A DNA stretch of 64,000 bases from Candidatus Eisenbergiella merdipullorum. GTDB taxonomy: Bacteria; Bacillota; Clostridia; Lachnospirales; Lachnospiraceae. Location of the stretch: assembly GCA_019118445.1 (NCBI GenBank), contig DWYY01000121.1, positions 1-64,000 on the forward strand. Direction: 5' to 3'. Under the pieces are notes generated by a model. That model searched no databases. It was not told where the DNA came from and saw nothing but the letters and a program-made list of their open reading frames with translations. Shown here in pieces: positions 52,049-60,854 of this stretch (position 1 is the stretch's first letter; each line of letters begins with the position of its first letter). Position numbers and translations under genes: made by a program.

Positions 52049-53413
52049 ATGATCAACATATTTGAAGTGAATGAAACCAACAAGATGATCGAGAAGGAAA
52101 ACCTGGATGTGCGGACGATCACGCTGGGGATCAGCCTTCTGGACTGTATCGATTCTGACCTGGACGCCCTGAACCAAAAAGTTTATGACAAGATCACCCG
52201 TGCGGCGGAAAATTTGGTGGAAACGGGAGAGGAGATTTCTGCGGAATACGGAATCCCTATCGTGAACAAGAGAATATCCGTGACGCCCATCGCCCTCATC
52301 GGAAGCAGCGCCTGCCGGAAAAAGGAGGATTTCGTCCGGATCGCGCAGACGCTTGATGACGCGGCCAAAAAGGTCGGAGTGAATTTCATCGGCGGCTTTT
52401 CCGCGCTGGTGTCCAAAGGGATGACTCCGGCGGATGAGCTCCTGATCCGTTCCATCCCGCAGGCCCTCGCGTCCACGGAACGGGTGTGCAGCTCCGTGAA
52501 CCTGGGCTCCACCAAAACGGGGATCAACATGGATGCGGTGCGGCTGATGGGAGAGATCATCCTGGAAGCGGCGAACCTGACGAAGGATACGGATTCTTCG
52601 GCCTGCACGAAGCTGGTGGCCTTCTGCAACGCGCCGGATGACAATCCGTTCATGGCCGGCGCGTTCCACGGCGTGACGGAAGCGGACATGGTCATCAATG
52701 TGGGCGTCAGCGGTCCCGGGGTGGTGAAAACGGCTCTGGAGAAGGTGCGCGGGGAAAGCTTTGAGGTGCTCTGCGAGACCATCAAGAAGACAGCCTTCAA
52801 GGTGACGAGAGTGGGTCAGCTGGTGGCAAAAGAGGCATCCAGACGGATGGATATCCCGTTTGGCATTGTGGATCTGTCCCTGGCTCCCACCCCTGCCATC
52901 GGGGACAGCGTGGCGGACATCCTGTGCGAGATTGGTCTGGAGCATGCCGGCGCACCCGGCACCACTGCGGCGCTCGCTTTGTTAAACGATCAGGTGAAAA
53001 AGGGCGGCGTGATGGCTTCGTCCTATGTAGGGGGACTGAGCGGCGCATTTATTCCCGTGAGCGAGGACCAGGGCATGATCGATGCGGTTTCTGCCGGGGC
53101 GCTTTCCCTGGAGAAGCTGGAGGCGATGACCTGCGTCTGTTCGGTGGGGCTTGATATGATTGCAATACCTGGAGATACTAAGGCGTCTACCATATCCGGA
53201 ATCATCGCGGATGAGATGGCCATAGGCATGATCAATCAGAAGACCACTGCGGCGCGCCTGATCCCGGTGATCGGGAAGACGGTGGGAGATCATGCGGAGT
53301 TTGGCGGCCTTCTGGGCCATGCGCCCATCATGCCGGTCAATTCCTTCGGCTGCGAGGCATTTGTCAACAGGAAAGGACGGATCCCCGCTCCGATCCACAG
53401 CTTCAAAAACTGA
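52049..53413 (+). CDS. PFL-family protein, UPF0210
   Basis: This 454-residue protein is a UPF0210 member, structurally related to glycyl-radical proteins but of unknown function. Recognised stretches are [29 protein letters not shown] and [12 protein letters not shown]. The start ATG 52049 follows GGAGATGGAGG. The pair with the ACT protein is widely conserved in Firmicutes. The frame runs upstream into the ACT gene but without family match. Confidence 0.9.
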   Translation: MINIFEVNETNKMIEKENLDVRTITLGISLLDCIDSDLDALNQKVYDKITRAAENLVETGEEISAEYGIPIVNKRISVTPIALIGSSACRKKEDFVRIAQTLDDAAKKVGVNFIGGFSALVSKGMTPADELLIRSIPQALASTERVCSSVNLGSTKTGINMDAVRLMGEIILEAANLTKDTDSSACTKLVAFCNAPDDNPFMAGAFHGVTEADMVINVGVSGPGVVKTALEKVRGESFEVLCETIKKTAFKVTRVGQLVAKEASRRMDIPFGIVDLSLAPTPAIGDSVADILCEIGLEHAGAPGTTAALALLNDQVKKGGVMASSYVGGLSGAFIPVSEDQGMIDAVSAGALSLEKLEAMTCVCSVGLDMIAIPGDTKASTISGIIADEMAIGMINQKTTAARLIPVIGKTVGDHAEFGGLLGHAPIMPVNSFGCEAFVNRKGRIPAPIHSFKN

Positions 53414-53443
53414 GGTCTCGAACAAAAATACCGGAAATGGCGT

Positions 53444-54787
53444 TCAGTCCGTCGGCTCCTGGAGCCGGGGAGTGATGATCTGCCTTTGATATTCGTTTAA
53501 GAAGGGCTTCCCGTATTTGCTGCTGACAGCAGTCTGGTAAATGTGGGAGGCCCTGATCTCTTCCTGCAGGAGGGGCAGAAGATTTTCGGGAAGCTGCTTT
53601 CCGGCCGCGCTGAGACGGGAAAGAAGTGGGGAGGCGGCACGCTTCTTGATGGCGGAAAGCAACGGCAGCGCCCGCTCTGAGAAACCGAGCATGCGCAGGT
53701 AGACGGGAAAACCTTCCGATTTGCTCTGATCCAGCATTTCCTGCCGGATATCCAGAAGGATGTGACAAAGGCTCCGGCTCGCCCGTGCGTAGGGAAGGTC
53801 CCGGGAGCGCAGCCTAAGACAGAAATCATCCCAGCCGGTGAAGGCATAGAGCTTTTTTTCAATCTTGTCAGCAAGGAAGGGCGTTATGTCCGCAAAGACG
53901 GTGAGCGAGGACGACGTCTGTTTCTCTTTTTGCTCCAGAAGCTGAAGCAGCCGGTAGCGCAGCAGGGGGGCCAAATCCTCCTCTGTGATGATGCCGCGTC
54001 CATCCTTTCTTTCAAACAGGAGATGGCGGGATATGCTGGGAAGGCTGCCGAAAAGGCTTTCTGCTGGTTCCGGCATGTGGGTATTACAGTCCTGCAAAGG
54101 GCGGACGGCTGCAGTATCCGCTCTTTGGAGAGCTTTTCGAATGGCGGATGCGGAGCTGAAAGAAGCCGGAACAGCGTTGTCCGCCGTTTCCTTCAGAGCT
54201 GTATCGTGATAGCCGCCTTTTCGCTGTATGGCAAAGGGCCGGATGGCGCTTTTCTGCGCGGCCAGCGCCCGGCAGTATTCGATTCCCAGAATGTTGTTGG
54301 GAAGGGACAGCAGGGACGGATCCGTGCCGGAAAGAGCGGAAAACGCCAGGCTGCGTGCCGCGGGAAAAGAGAGGCCGGATTTCTGCGCTTCCCGCAGCCT
54401 GCGTTGAAATTCCGGCGTTTTTTCCGCTTGGGATAGATGATCGGCGGCCAGACAGAGCGCCTGCGTGTCCCCGCATTCGCTCCCGAAGCACAGATGGTCC
54501 ACACAGCCGAGACGGTCCAGGACGGAAACCGCGCCGGAGGCAAAGTATTCCGCGCTGGCGCAGGCAAAACGCACCGGAAGCTCCAGCACCAGGTCCGCGC
54601 CGCAGGAGAGCGCCATGCGCGCCCGGTCGTATTTGTCCAGGACGGCGGGCGTCCCGCGCTGAGTGAAGCAGCCGCTCATGACCACCACGATATAGTCCGC
54701 CCCGGTGAGGCGGCGGGCCTGGATGAGCTGATATTCATGGCCTCTATGGAGAGGGTTGTATTCCGCGATGATTCCGGTAACCGTCAT
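53444..54787 (-). CDS. tmcAL: tRNA(Met) cytidine acetate ligase
   Basis: TmcAL makes N4-acetylcytidine at the wobble base of elongator tRNA-Met using acetate and ATP. The 447-residue protein has the nucleotidyltransferase motif LHRGHEYQ (H14/H17), MSGCFTQRGTPAVLDKYDRA, and LELPVRFACASAEYFA near residue 70-85. It is convergent with the UPF0210 gene, with 30 bases between. Its dependence on acetate is of note beside pta-ackA. Confidence 0.92.
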   Translation of the reverse strand: MTVTGIIAEYNPLHRGHEYQLIQARRLTGADYIVVVMSGCFTQRGTPAVLDKYDRARMALSCGADLVLELPVRFACASAEYFASGAVSVLDRLGCVDHLCFGSECGDTQALCLAADHLSQAEKTPEFQRRLREAQKSGLSFPAARSLAFSALSGTDPSLLSLPNNILGIEYCRALAAQKSAIRPFAIQRKGGYHDTALKETADNAVPASFSSASAIRKALQRADTAAVRPLQDCNTHMPEPAESLFGSLPSISRHLLFERKDGRGIITEEDLAPLLRYRLLQLLEQKEKQTSSSLTVFADITPFLADKIEKKLYAFTGWDDFCLRLRSRDLPYARASRSLCHILLDIRQEMLDQSKSEGFPVYLRMLGFSERALPLLSAIKKRAASPLLSRLSAAGKQLPENLLPLLQEEIRASHIYQTAVSSKYGKPFLNEYQRQIITPRLQEPTD

Positions 54788-54848
54788 GGGTAGAATGCTC
54801 CTGTCGTTTGATGGTACTTATCATAGCATGGATGAGGGAGTTTGAACA

Positions 54849-55045
54849 GGGGAAAAGCGCTCCCGCCCTTTTCGAGCGAGCTCGAACGGGTTTGGAAGGG
54901 CGGAAGGAAGGGGTAGTGGCTGCGGCCGCCATGCCAATCCAGGTTTGCGGTGCAAACCCGGATTGAGGGCTGCGCCCTATAGGAAGGGAAAAGCGCCCCC
55001 GCCGTTCGAGCTCGCTCGAAAAGGCGGGGACGCTTTTCCCTTCCT
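54849..55045. repeat. Composite palindromic repeat element
   Basis: Four hairpins lie in tandem. (1) TTCGAG-CGAG-CTCGAA at 54871-54886. (2) CAATCCAGGTTTGC-GGT-GCAAACCCGGATTG at 54935-54965, one mismatch. (3) GGGC-TGC-GCCC at 54967-54977. (4) a 65-base hairpin at 54981-55045 with 15-bp and 7-bp arms, enclosing a second TTCGAG hairpin. The 23 bases at 54867-54889 are the exact reverse complement of 55002-55024, although both copies follow the same GGGAAAAGCGC word in direct orientation, so the inner module appears inverted. No protein is encoded. Confidence 0.85.
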
Positions 55046-55056
55046 GCATGGCTTAA

Positions 55057-55162
55057 TTGTACAATGTTCCGAACAATTTGGAGAAAATTGCGATATGTGC
55101 AAGATTTTGTACAATAAATTCAGGAAAAGAAGCTTGTATACAATGGAAAATTCCGTTATAAT
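55057..55162 (+). promoter_or_regulatory. pta promoter with three TTGTA-type palindromes
   Basis: The promoter is -35 TTGTAT (55134-55139), 17 bases, -10 TATAAT (55157-55162). TTGTACAA occurs at 55057 and 55107 and TTGTATACAA at 55134, the last overlapping the -35. GTTCCGAAC, another palindrome, is at 55066-55074. This looks like a regulated promoter with several operator sites. Confidence 0.72.
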
Positions 55163-55220
55163 TTTAGTTAGACTTGGAATTTGAAACAGAAGATAGAAAT
55201 TTGGAAAGGAGTTAAGAAAT

Positions 55221-56222
55221 ATGTCTTACATCGATACCATTAAAGAGAAAGCCAGGATGGACAAAAAAACGATTGTCATGCCGGAGACGAATGACAAGAG
55301 AACACTGATCGCAGCGGCTCATGTGCTGCAGGAGGGAATCGCCAACATTATCATGGTCGGAAACGAGGAGAAGATCATGGATGGCGCAGGCTGGCTGGAA
55401 GTCGATCTGACAGGGGTGAAGGTGGTAGATCCCACCAAAACGGAAAAATTCGAAGAGTATGCGCAGTTGCTTTATGAGACGAGAAAGAAGAAAGGAATGA
55501 CGCTGGAGGAAGCGAGACAGAGGCTGTTGGAGGATCCGCTGACCTTCGGTGTGGTCATGGTCAAGGCAAACGATGCGGACGGTATGGTGGCGGGCGCGTG
55601 TCACGCGACAGCCGATGTGCTCCGCCCTTCCCTGCAGATCCTGCGCACGGCGCCTGGGGTGAAGCTGGTTTCCGCCTTCTTTATCCTGGATGTGCCGGAC
55701 TGCGAGTACGGTGAAAATGGAACCTTCCTGTTCGCGGACTGCGGCCTGAATCAGGATCCCACCTCTGAGGAGCTCGCGGCGATAGCGGACAGCAGTGCGA
55801 AGAGCTTCAAGCAGCTGATCGGAGGAAAGCCTATCATTGCTATGCTTTCCCATTCTACCAAGGGAAGCGCCCATCATCCGCTGGTGGACAAGGTGGTGAA
55901 GGCGGTTGAGATCGCCCATGAAGAATATCCGAGTCTGACGCTGGACGGCGAGCTGCAGACCGATGCGGCCCTGGTACCCAGGGTGGCGAAGACCAAAGCG
56001 CCCGGAAGCCCGGTGGCAGGTAAAGCCAACGTGCTGATCTTCCCGAATCTGGATGCCGGAAATATCGGCTATAAGCTGGTAGAGCGTCTCGGCAAAGCGG
56101 AAGCCTATGGTCCGATGCTTCAGGGGATCGCAAAGCCCGTCAACGACTTGTCCAGAGGATGTGACTGGCAGGATATCGTAGGCGTGGTTGCGCTGACTGC
56201 AGTACAGGCGCAGTTAGTGTAA
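55221..56222 (+). CDS. pta: Phosphate acetyltransferase
   Basis: Pta converts acetyl-CoA and phosphate to acetyl-phosphate. The 333-residue short-form enzyme has VMPETNDKRTLIAA, DADGMVAGACHATADVLRP, VLIFPNLDAGNIGYKLVER and GDLSRGCD-like NDLSRGCDWQDIV. GGAAAGGAG precedes the ATG. With ackA 19 bases downstream it forms the acetate-forming, ATP-yielding end of fermentation. Confidence 0.97.
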   Translation: MSYIDTIKEKARMDKKTIVMPETNDKRTLIAAAHVLQEGIANIIMVGNEEKIMDGAGWLEVDLTGVKVVDPTKTEKFEEYAQLLYETRKKKGMTLEEARQRLLEDPLTFGVVMVKANDADGMVAGACHATADVLRPSLQILRTAPGVKLVSAFFILDVPDCEYGENGTFLFADCGLNQDPTSEELAAIADSSAKSFKQLIGGKPIIAMLSHSTKGSAHHPLVDKVVKAVEIAHEEYPSLTLDGELQTDAALVPRVAKTKAPGSPVAGKANVLIFPNLDAGNIGYKLVERLGKAEAYGPMLQGIAKPVNDLSRGCDWQDIVGVVALTAVQAQLV

Positions 56223-56241
56223 AAGAGAGGATAGAGAAGGT

Positions 56242-57447
56242 ATGTATATTCTGGTAATCAACTGTGGCAGTTCCTCGCTGAAATTTCAGCTTATCGATTC
56301 ACAGAGCGAGGAGTTGATCGCAAAGGGACTCTGCGAAAGAATCGGAATTGATGGAAGCCGGCTGGTGTATACGCCTGCCGGCGGAAAAAAACAGATCACG
56401 GAAGCGAAGATGGAGGATCATAAGGCTGCGATCGGCATGGTGCTGAAGGCGCTGACGGATCCTAAGATCGGGGCGGTGAAGGATCTGTCTGAGATCGGGG
56501 CGGTGGGACACCGCGTTGTTCACGGCGGTGAGAGCTTTTCCAAAGCGACGTTGATCACGGATGAGGTGAAAAAAGCGATCGAGGAATGCAGTGAACTGGC
56601 GCCTCTTCACAATCCGGCCAATCTGATCGGCATAGAAGCGTGCGAGGCTCTGATGCCTTCCGTACCTATGGTGGCGGTATTTGATACAGCTTTCCATCAG
56701 ACCATGCCGGAGGAATCCTATCTGTATGCGCTTCCTTATCATTATTACAGAGATTATCGGATCAGAAGGTACGGTTTTCACGGGACAAGCCATGAGTATG
56801 TGTCGTCCCGTGCGGCGGCCTTACTGGGAAGGCCGATCGAAGAGCTGAAACTCATCGTCTGTCATCTGGGAAACGGGGCTTCTATTTCCGCGGTCAAATA
56901 CGGAAAATGCGTGGATACTTCCATGGGGCTTACTCCTCTGGAAGGACTCGTCATGGGAACCAGGAGCGGGGACCTCGACCCGGCCATCATAGAGTTCATA
57001 GCGAATAAGGAAGGAAAGAGCGTCAGCGAGATCTTACGCATGCTGAACAAGGAGTCTGGGGTTTACGGCTTGTCCGAAGGTTTTTCCTCCGATTTCCGTG
57101 ATCTGGAGGATGCGTATGAAGCGGGAAATGAGAGCGCAAAACGTGCGATGGAGACGTATATCCACAGCGTGATCAAATATATCGGCGCTTATACGGCGGA
57201 AATGAACGGTGTGGACGCGATCTGTTTTACAGCAGGGGTGGGAGAAAATAGTCCGATCATCCGCGACCGTATCCTCAGGCATCTGACTTATATGAACATT
57301 ACCATTGACGAGACGCAAAATCATAAGCGGGGAGAGGAAGTCGTGATTTCTTATCCGGGACCAGGGCCGAAAGTTCTGGTGATTCCCACAAACGAAGAAT
57401 TGTCCATCGCAAGGCAGACCTATGCAATCGTATCAGGTAAAAATTGA
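56242..57447 (+). CDS. ackA: Acetate kinase
   Basis: AckA makes ATP and acetate from acetyl-phosphate. The 401-residue ASKHA-fold kinase has VINCGSSSLKFQ, GHRVVHGGE, FDTAFHQTMP, RRYGFHGTSHEYV, HLGNGASISAV, and FTAGVGENSP. Co-transcribed with pta. Confidence 0.98.
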   Translation: MYILVINCGSSSLKFQLIDSQSEELIAKGLCERIGIDGSRLVYTPAGGKKQITEAKMEDHKAAIGMVLKALTDPKIGAVKDLSEIGAVGHRVVHGGESFSKATLITDEVKKAIEECSELAPLHNPANLIGIEACEALMPSVPMVAVFDTAFHQTMPEESYLYALPYHYYRDYRIRRYGFHGTSHEYVSSRAAALLGRPIEELKLIVCHLGNGASISAVKYGKCVDTSMGLTPLEGLVMGTRSGDLDPAIIEFIANKEGKSVSEILRMLNKESGVYGLSEGFSSDFRDLEDAYEAGNESAKRAMETYIHSVIKYIGAYTAEMNGVDAICFTAGVGENSPIIRDRILRHLTYMNITIDETQNHKRGEEVVISYPGPGPKVLVIPTNEELSIARQTYAIVSGKN

Positions 57448-57459
57448 ACAGTGGCCTGT

Positions 57460-57490
57460 AAAAGAAGCCGGTTCATAGCCGGCTTCTTTT
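57460..57490 (+). terminator. Terminator after ackA
   Basis: AAAAGAAGCCGG pairs perfectly with CCGGCTTCTTTT around TTCATAG. The T-run is short but the stem is strong; it separates pta-ackA from the uronate operon. Confidence 0.85.
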
Positions 57491-57538
57491 GAAAAGGGGA
57501 AAAGATTCACTAAAAACAAAAGAGAGAAGGAGAAACGT

Positions 57539-58690
57539 ATGGGAAAAAAACAGAAGGAATGTTTCACAAAGGCATATGACACGGCGGCGGATCTGATCTT
57601 GAAGGCGACGGATGAATTTGCAGAGAAATTTCCGCCTTCTGCCAGTGTCGATCATTTCTATCAGCCCGGACCAAATCGGGATTGGACGGCAGGTTTCTGG
57701 ACGGGAGAGGTATGGCTTGCCTGGGAAAAAACGGGAAATGAGAAACTGAAAAAGACGGCTGAGATCGATGTTAAGGATTTTTACAGGAGAATTAAGGAAA
57801 GGGACGGCGTGGACCATCATGATATGGGCTTTTTGTACTGCCCCTCCTGTGTGGCGGCCTGGAAGCTGACCGGAAATACCATGGGAAAGGAAGCGGCGCT
57901 GATGGCCGCCGATAACCTGATGGGTCGGTTTCAGGAAAAGGGTCAGTTCTTTCAGGCGTGGGGAGAACTGGGAGCGAAGGACAATTACAGGCTGATCATC
58001 GACTGCCTGATGAATATGCCGCTCCTGTTCTGGGCCACGGAAGTGACCGGAGATCAGAAGTATGCCGAGAAGGCGCAGGCTCATATCAAAACGGCGATGC
58101 AGAACATCATCCGTCCGGACAATTCTACGTATCATACGTTCTTCTTTGATCCGGAGACGGGAGCTCCGGTAAAGGGCGTGACGCATCAGGGATACCGGGA
58201 CGGCTCCGCCTGGGCGAGGGGACAGGCCTGGGGAGTTTATGGTTCGGCGCTGGCATATAAGTTCCTCAAAAATGACGCCTATGTGGATATTTTCTGCCGG
58301 GTAACGGATTATTTTCTGGAGCATCTGCCAGAGGATAAGATCCCGTACTGGGATTTTGATTTCACGGACGGAAGCGACGAACCGAGGGATTCCTCCTCTG
58401 CAGCCATCGCGGCCTGCGGCATGTTGGAGATGAGCAAATATCTTCCTCAGGAAAAGGCTCGGCACTATACGGAAAAGGCGGAAGAGCTGGTGGAGGCGCT
58501 GATCCGGGAATGCGCGGTTACAGACCCGGCAGTTTCAAACGGTCTGCTGCTGCATGGAACCTACGCGAAGAGCTCACCCTATAACACCTGCCCTGACCTT
58601 GGCGTGGACGAGTGCGTGATATGGGGAGATTACTTTTACATGGAAGCGCTCACCAGACTGCTCAGGGACTGGGAGCCTTATTGGTATTGA
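57539..58690 (+). CDS. Unsaturated glucuronyl hydrolase, GH88
   Basis: GH88 enzymes hydrate and split the 4,5-unsaturated uronic acid left by polysaccharide lyases on oligosaccharides of hyaluronan, chondroitin, heparin or similar. The 383-residue protein has the catalytic aspartates D95 (DHHDMGF) and D155 (RLIIDCLMN) and the motif HQGYRDGSAWARGQAWG. No signal peptide: it works in the cytoplasm on imported unsaturated oligosaccharides. GAGAAGGAGAAA precedes the ATG. It heads a four-gene operon. Confidence 0.93.
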   Translation: MGKKQKECFTKAYDTAADLILKATDEFAEKFPPSASVDHFYQPGPNRDWTAGFWTGEVWLAWEKTGNEKLKKTAEIDVKDFYRRIKERDGVDHHDMGFLYCPSCVAAWKLTGNTMGKEAALMAADNLMGRFQEKGQFFQAWGELGAKDNYRLIIDCLMNMPLLFWATEVTGDQKYAEKAQAHIKTAMQNIIRPDNSTYHTFFFDPETGAPVKGVTHQGYRDGSAWARGQAWGVYGSALAYKFLKNDAYVDIFCRVTDYFLEHLPEDKIPYWDFDFTDGSDEPRDSSSAAIAACGMLEMSKYLPQEKARHYTEKAEELVEALIRECAVTDPAVSNGLLLHGTYAKSSPYNTCPDLGVDECVIWGDYFYMEALTRLLRDWEPYWY

Positions 58691-58730
58691 TCGTTTTCAT
58701 TTGTGGATGGAAGCGAAAGGAGGGGAAAGA

Positions 58731-60779
58731 ATGGGAAAAAAGATGTTTTTTGATCGGCCGGACGCCTGTTATTTTGTACCGGATCCGAGGGAAGCTGCAG
58801 CATATTGCAGAAAGAACTGGCCGGAAGATGTGGATCACATCCTCAGGGTGGCGGATGAGGTCTGCCGGAACTATTTCCTGTTCGATCTGAACTGGGACAT
58901 GGAGCGGACTTATGATCCGGTGGTCTTTGAGGGAGAGATTAACTGGAGCATTAAGCCCAAGGGAGATCCGGAATTTGTCTGGCAGTTTAACCGCCACCGT
59001 TTCTTCATCTGTTTGGGACAGGCGTACTGGCTGACCGGGGATGAAAAATATGTGAAAGGCTTCCTGCGGCTGATCAATGACTGGATGGATCGTGTGCCGT
59101 TAAATGAAGCCAACTGGAATGGCCCGTGGAGGATGTTGGAGACGGGACTGCGGGGGGAGAGCTGGACCAAGGCGATCCGGTATTTCAGAGATAGTGATCT
59201 GATCACGGAAGGGTTTCTGGACCGTTTTGCGGACTGCCTTCGCATCCATGCGAAACGGCTTGTGGAGCAGGGCGGGGATGCCAGGCTTCAGAGCAACTGG
59301 TGTGTGTTGGAAAATAGCGGGCTGTTTGAAATCGCTCTGGCGCTGCCGCAGGATGAGCAGACGAAGGAGTGGATCAGAATTGCTCTGGATCGTCTGGATC
59401 GATCCAGCATGGTCCAGGTGCATGCGGACGGAAGCCAGTGGGAACAGTCCCCCATGTACCACAATGAAGTCTTTCACTGCCTTTGCTGCTGCGTGTACCT
59501 TGCCCGCATCAACGGCATCGCGCTTCCGGATGGAATGGAGGAGAGGGTGCACCGCATGGCAAGGGTCGATCTGATCTGGAGAAAGCCGGATAGGCATCAG
59601 TTCACTCAGGGGGATTCTGATGACACGGATCTTGGAGATGTATTGAGTATGGGAGCTTATTTGTTTCAGGATCCGGAGCTGAAATATGCCGGCTTTGAAA
59701 AGCTGGATTTTGAAGATGCCTGGGATTTTGGAAAGACGGCATGGGAGTCATATGATGCGCTTGCTTCGAGAAAGCCGGACTTTACTTCAGCTGCGCTTGC
59801 GGATTCCGGAAATTACTATCTGCGTTCGGACTGGTCTGAGAAGGCGAATCTTTTGCATTTTACCTGCGGAGGCGTGAGTACAGGCCATTGTCATGGGGAT
59901 AAACTGCATGTGAGCCTGGTGATAAATGGCGAAGATGTTCTGATTGACGGTGGAAGGGGTACCTATATGGATGTGCCGCTCAGGTTTATGCTGAAGGACA
60001 ATCCGGGGCACAATACCACCACTGTGGATGGAAAGTCATTCACGACATTCCAGAGTTCCTGGTATACGGAGCATCTCTCTCTTGCTGTGAACCGTGTGTT
60101 CTATCAGGGAAAAACGGCGGAATACATACAGGGAGGACATCTTGGCTATATTGACGATGGCATTTTCGTAAACCGGCGCGTGATCTGGATCAAGCCGGAT
60201 GTTTATCTGGTCTGTGACGAATTTTATGCGCAGGGAGAACATACCTTCAGACAGTTCTTCCATTTTTCTCCTGAGGGAATGGTGAATGTACAGGAGAACC
60301 GTGTTTCTTTTTCTGGAGAACATACGGATGCCTTTTTCACTTTCCTGGCGGACGGCGTGAAGCTGGAAGCTGGAAAAGGCGTGTGCTCTTCCCATTATAA
60401 CCAGAGTGAAGAAAATCCGATGGTAACTGCGGTTCGCCAAAAGGAAGGCTTTGCCAGCATGATCACCGTGATCAACGGCGGACAGAAAGGAAAGACACAG
60501 CCTGCGGCAGCGCGCCTTTTGAAAACGGGGAGCCACAGCCTGAAGCACGCTTTGACGGAGAGAGAAGCACAGGCAGTAGAGATCACCCTGGAAGACAAGA
60601 GCTATGTGGTGACGATCTGCCATGACGAAATCTATCATACTTCAGATGCGGTAATTACGGAGAGCTGTCAGGCAGGCCGTAAGTTTACCTGTTATGCGAC
60701 AGGAGGCGTCTGCGTATTTGAGACCACGGACTGTGAAGATGGTGTCCGGATTTATGGAGGAGAAGTGCTGCAGGCATAA
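58731..60779 (+). CDS. Heparinase II/III-family polysaccharide lyase, cytoplasmic
   Basis: The 682-residue protein has an N-terminal alpha-toroid region (about residues 40-340, with EGEINWSIKPKG, WQFNRHRFF, LNDWMD-like INDWMDR) and a C-terminal beta-sandwich (SCGGxS-like FTCGGVSTGHCHGDKLHVSL, DGGRGTY). The Tyr/His/Asn-rich central part (SPMYHNEVFHC) fits a PL12/PL15/PL21-like lyase. Family-level substrate cannot be fixed. No signal peptide is seen, so it acts on imported oligosaccharides, giving unsaturated products for the GH88. AAAGGAGGGG precedes the ATG at 58731. Confidence 0.82.
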   Translation: MGKKMFFDRPDACYFVPDPREAAAYCRKNWPEDVDHILRVADEVCRNYFLFDLNWDMERTYDPVVFEGEINWSIKPKGDPEFVWQFNRHRFFICLGQAYWLTGDEKYVKGFLRLINDWMDRVPLNEANWNGPWRMLETGLRGESWTKAIRYFRDSDLITEGFLDRFADCLRIHAKRLVEQGGDARLQSNWCVLENSGLFEIALALPQDEQTKEWIRIALDRLDRSSMVQVHADGSQWEQSPMYHNEVFHCLCCCVYLARINGIALPDGMEERVHRMARVDLIWRKPDRHQFTQGDSDDTDLGDVLSMGAYLFQDPELKYAGFEKLDFEDAWDFGKTAWESYDALASRKPDFTSAALADSGNYYLRSDWSEKANLLHFTCGGVSTGHCHGDKLHVSLVINGEDVLIDGGRGTYMDVPLRFMLKDNPGHNTTTVDGKSFTTFQSSWYTEHLSLAVNRVFYQGKTAEYIQGGHLGYIDDGIFVNRRVIWIKPDVYLVCDEFYAQGEHTFRQFFHFSPEGMVNVQENRVSFSGEHTDAFFTFLADGVKLEAGKGVCSSHYNQSEENPMVTAVRQKEGFASMITVINGGQKGKTQPAAARLLKTGSHSLKHALTEREAQAVEITLEDKSYVVTICHDEIYHTSDAVITESCQAGRKFTCYATGGVCVFETTDCEDGVRIYGGEVLQA

Positions 60780-60854
60780 AAAGCATATGAATTTTGTAGC
60801 CGAGCTATGCCCTGCGCAGATGCTATCGGCGCAGTAAAGGAGTAACATACGATT

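Noticed and set aside
54849-55045. CRISPR array
   Set aside because: Repeats are palindromic, few and not regularly spaced, with no spacers; no cas genes in the window.
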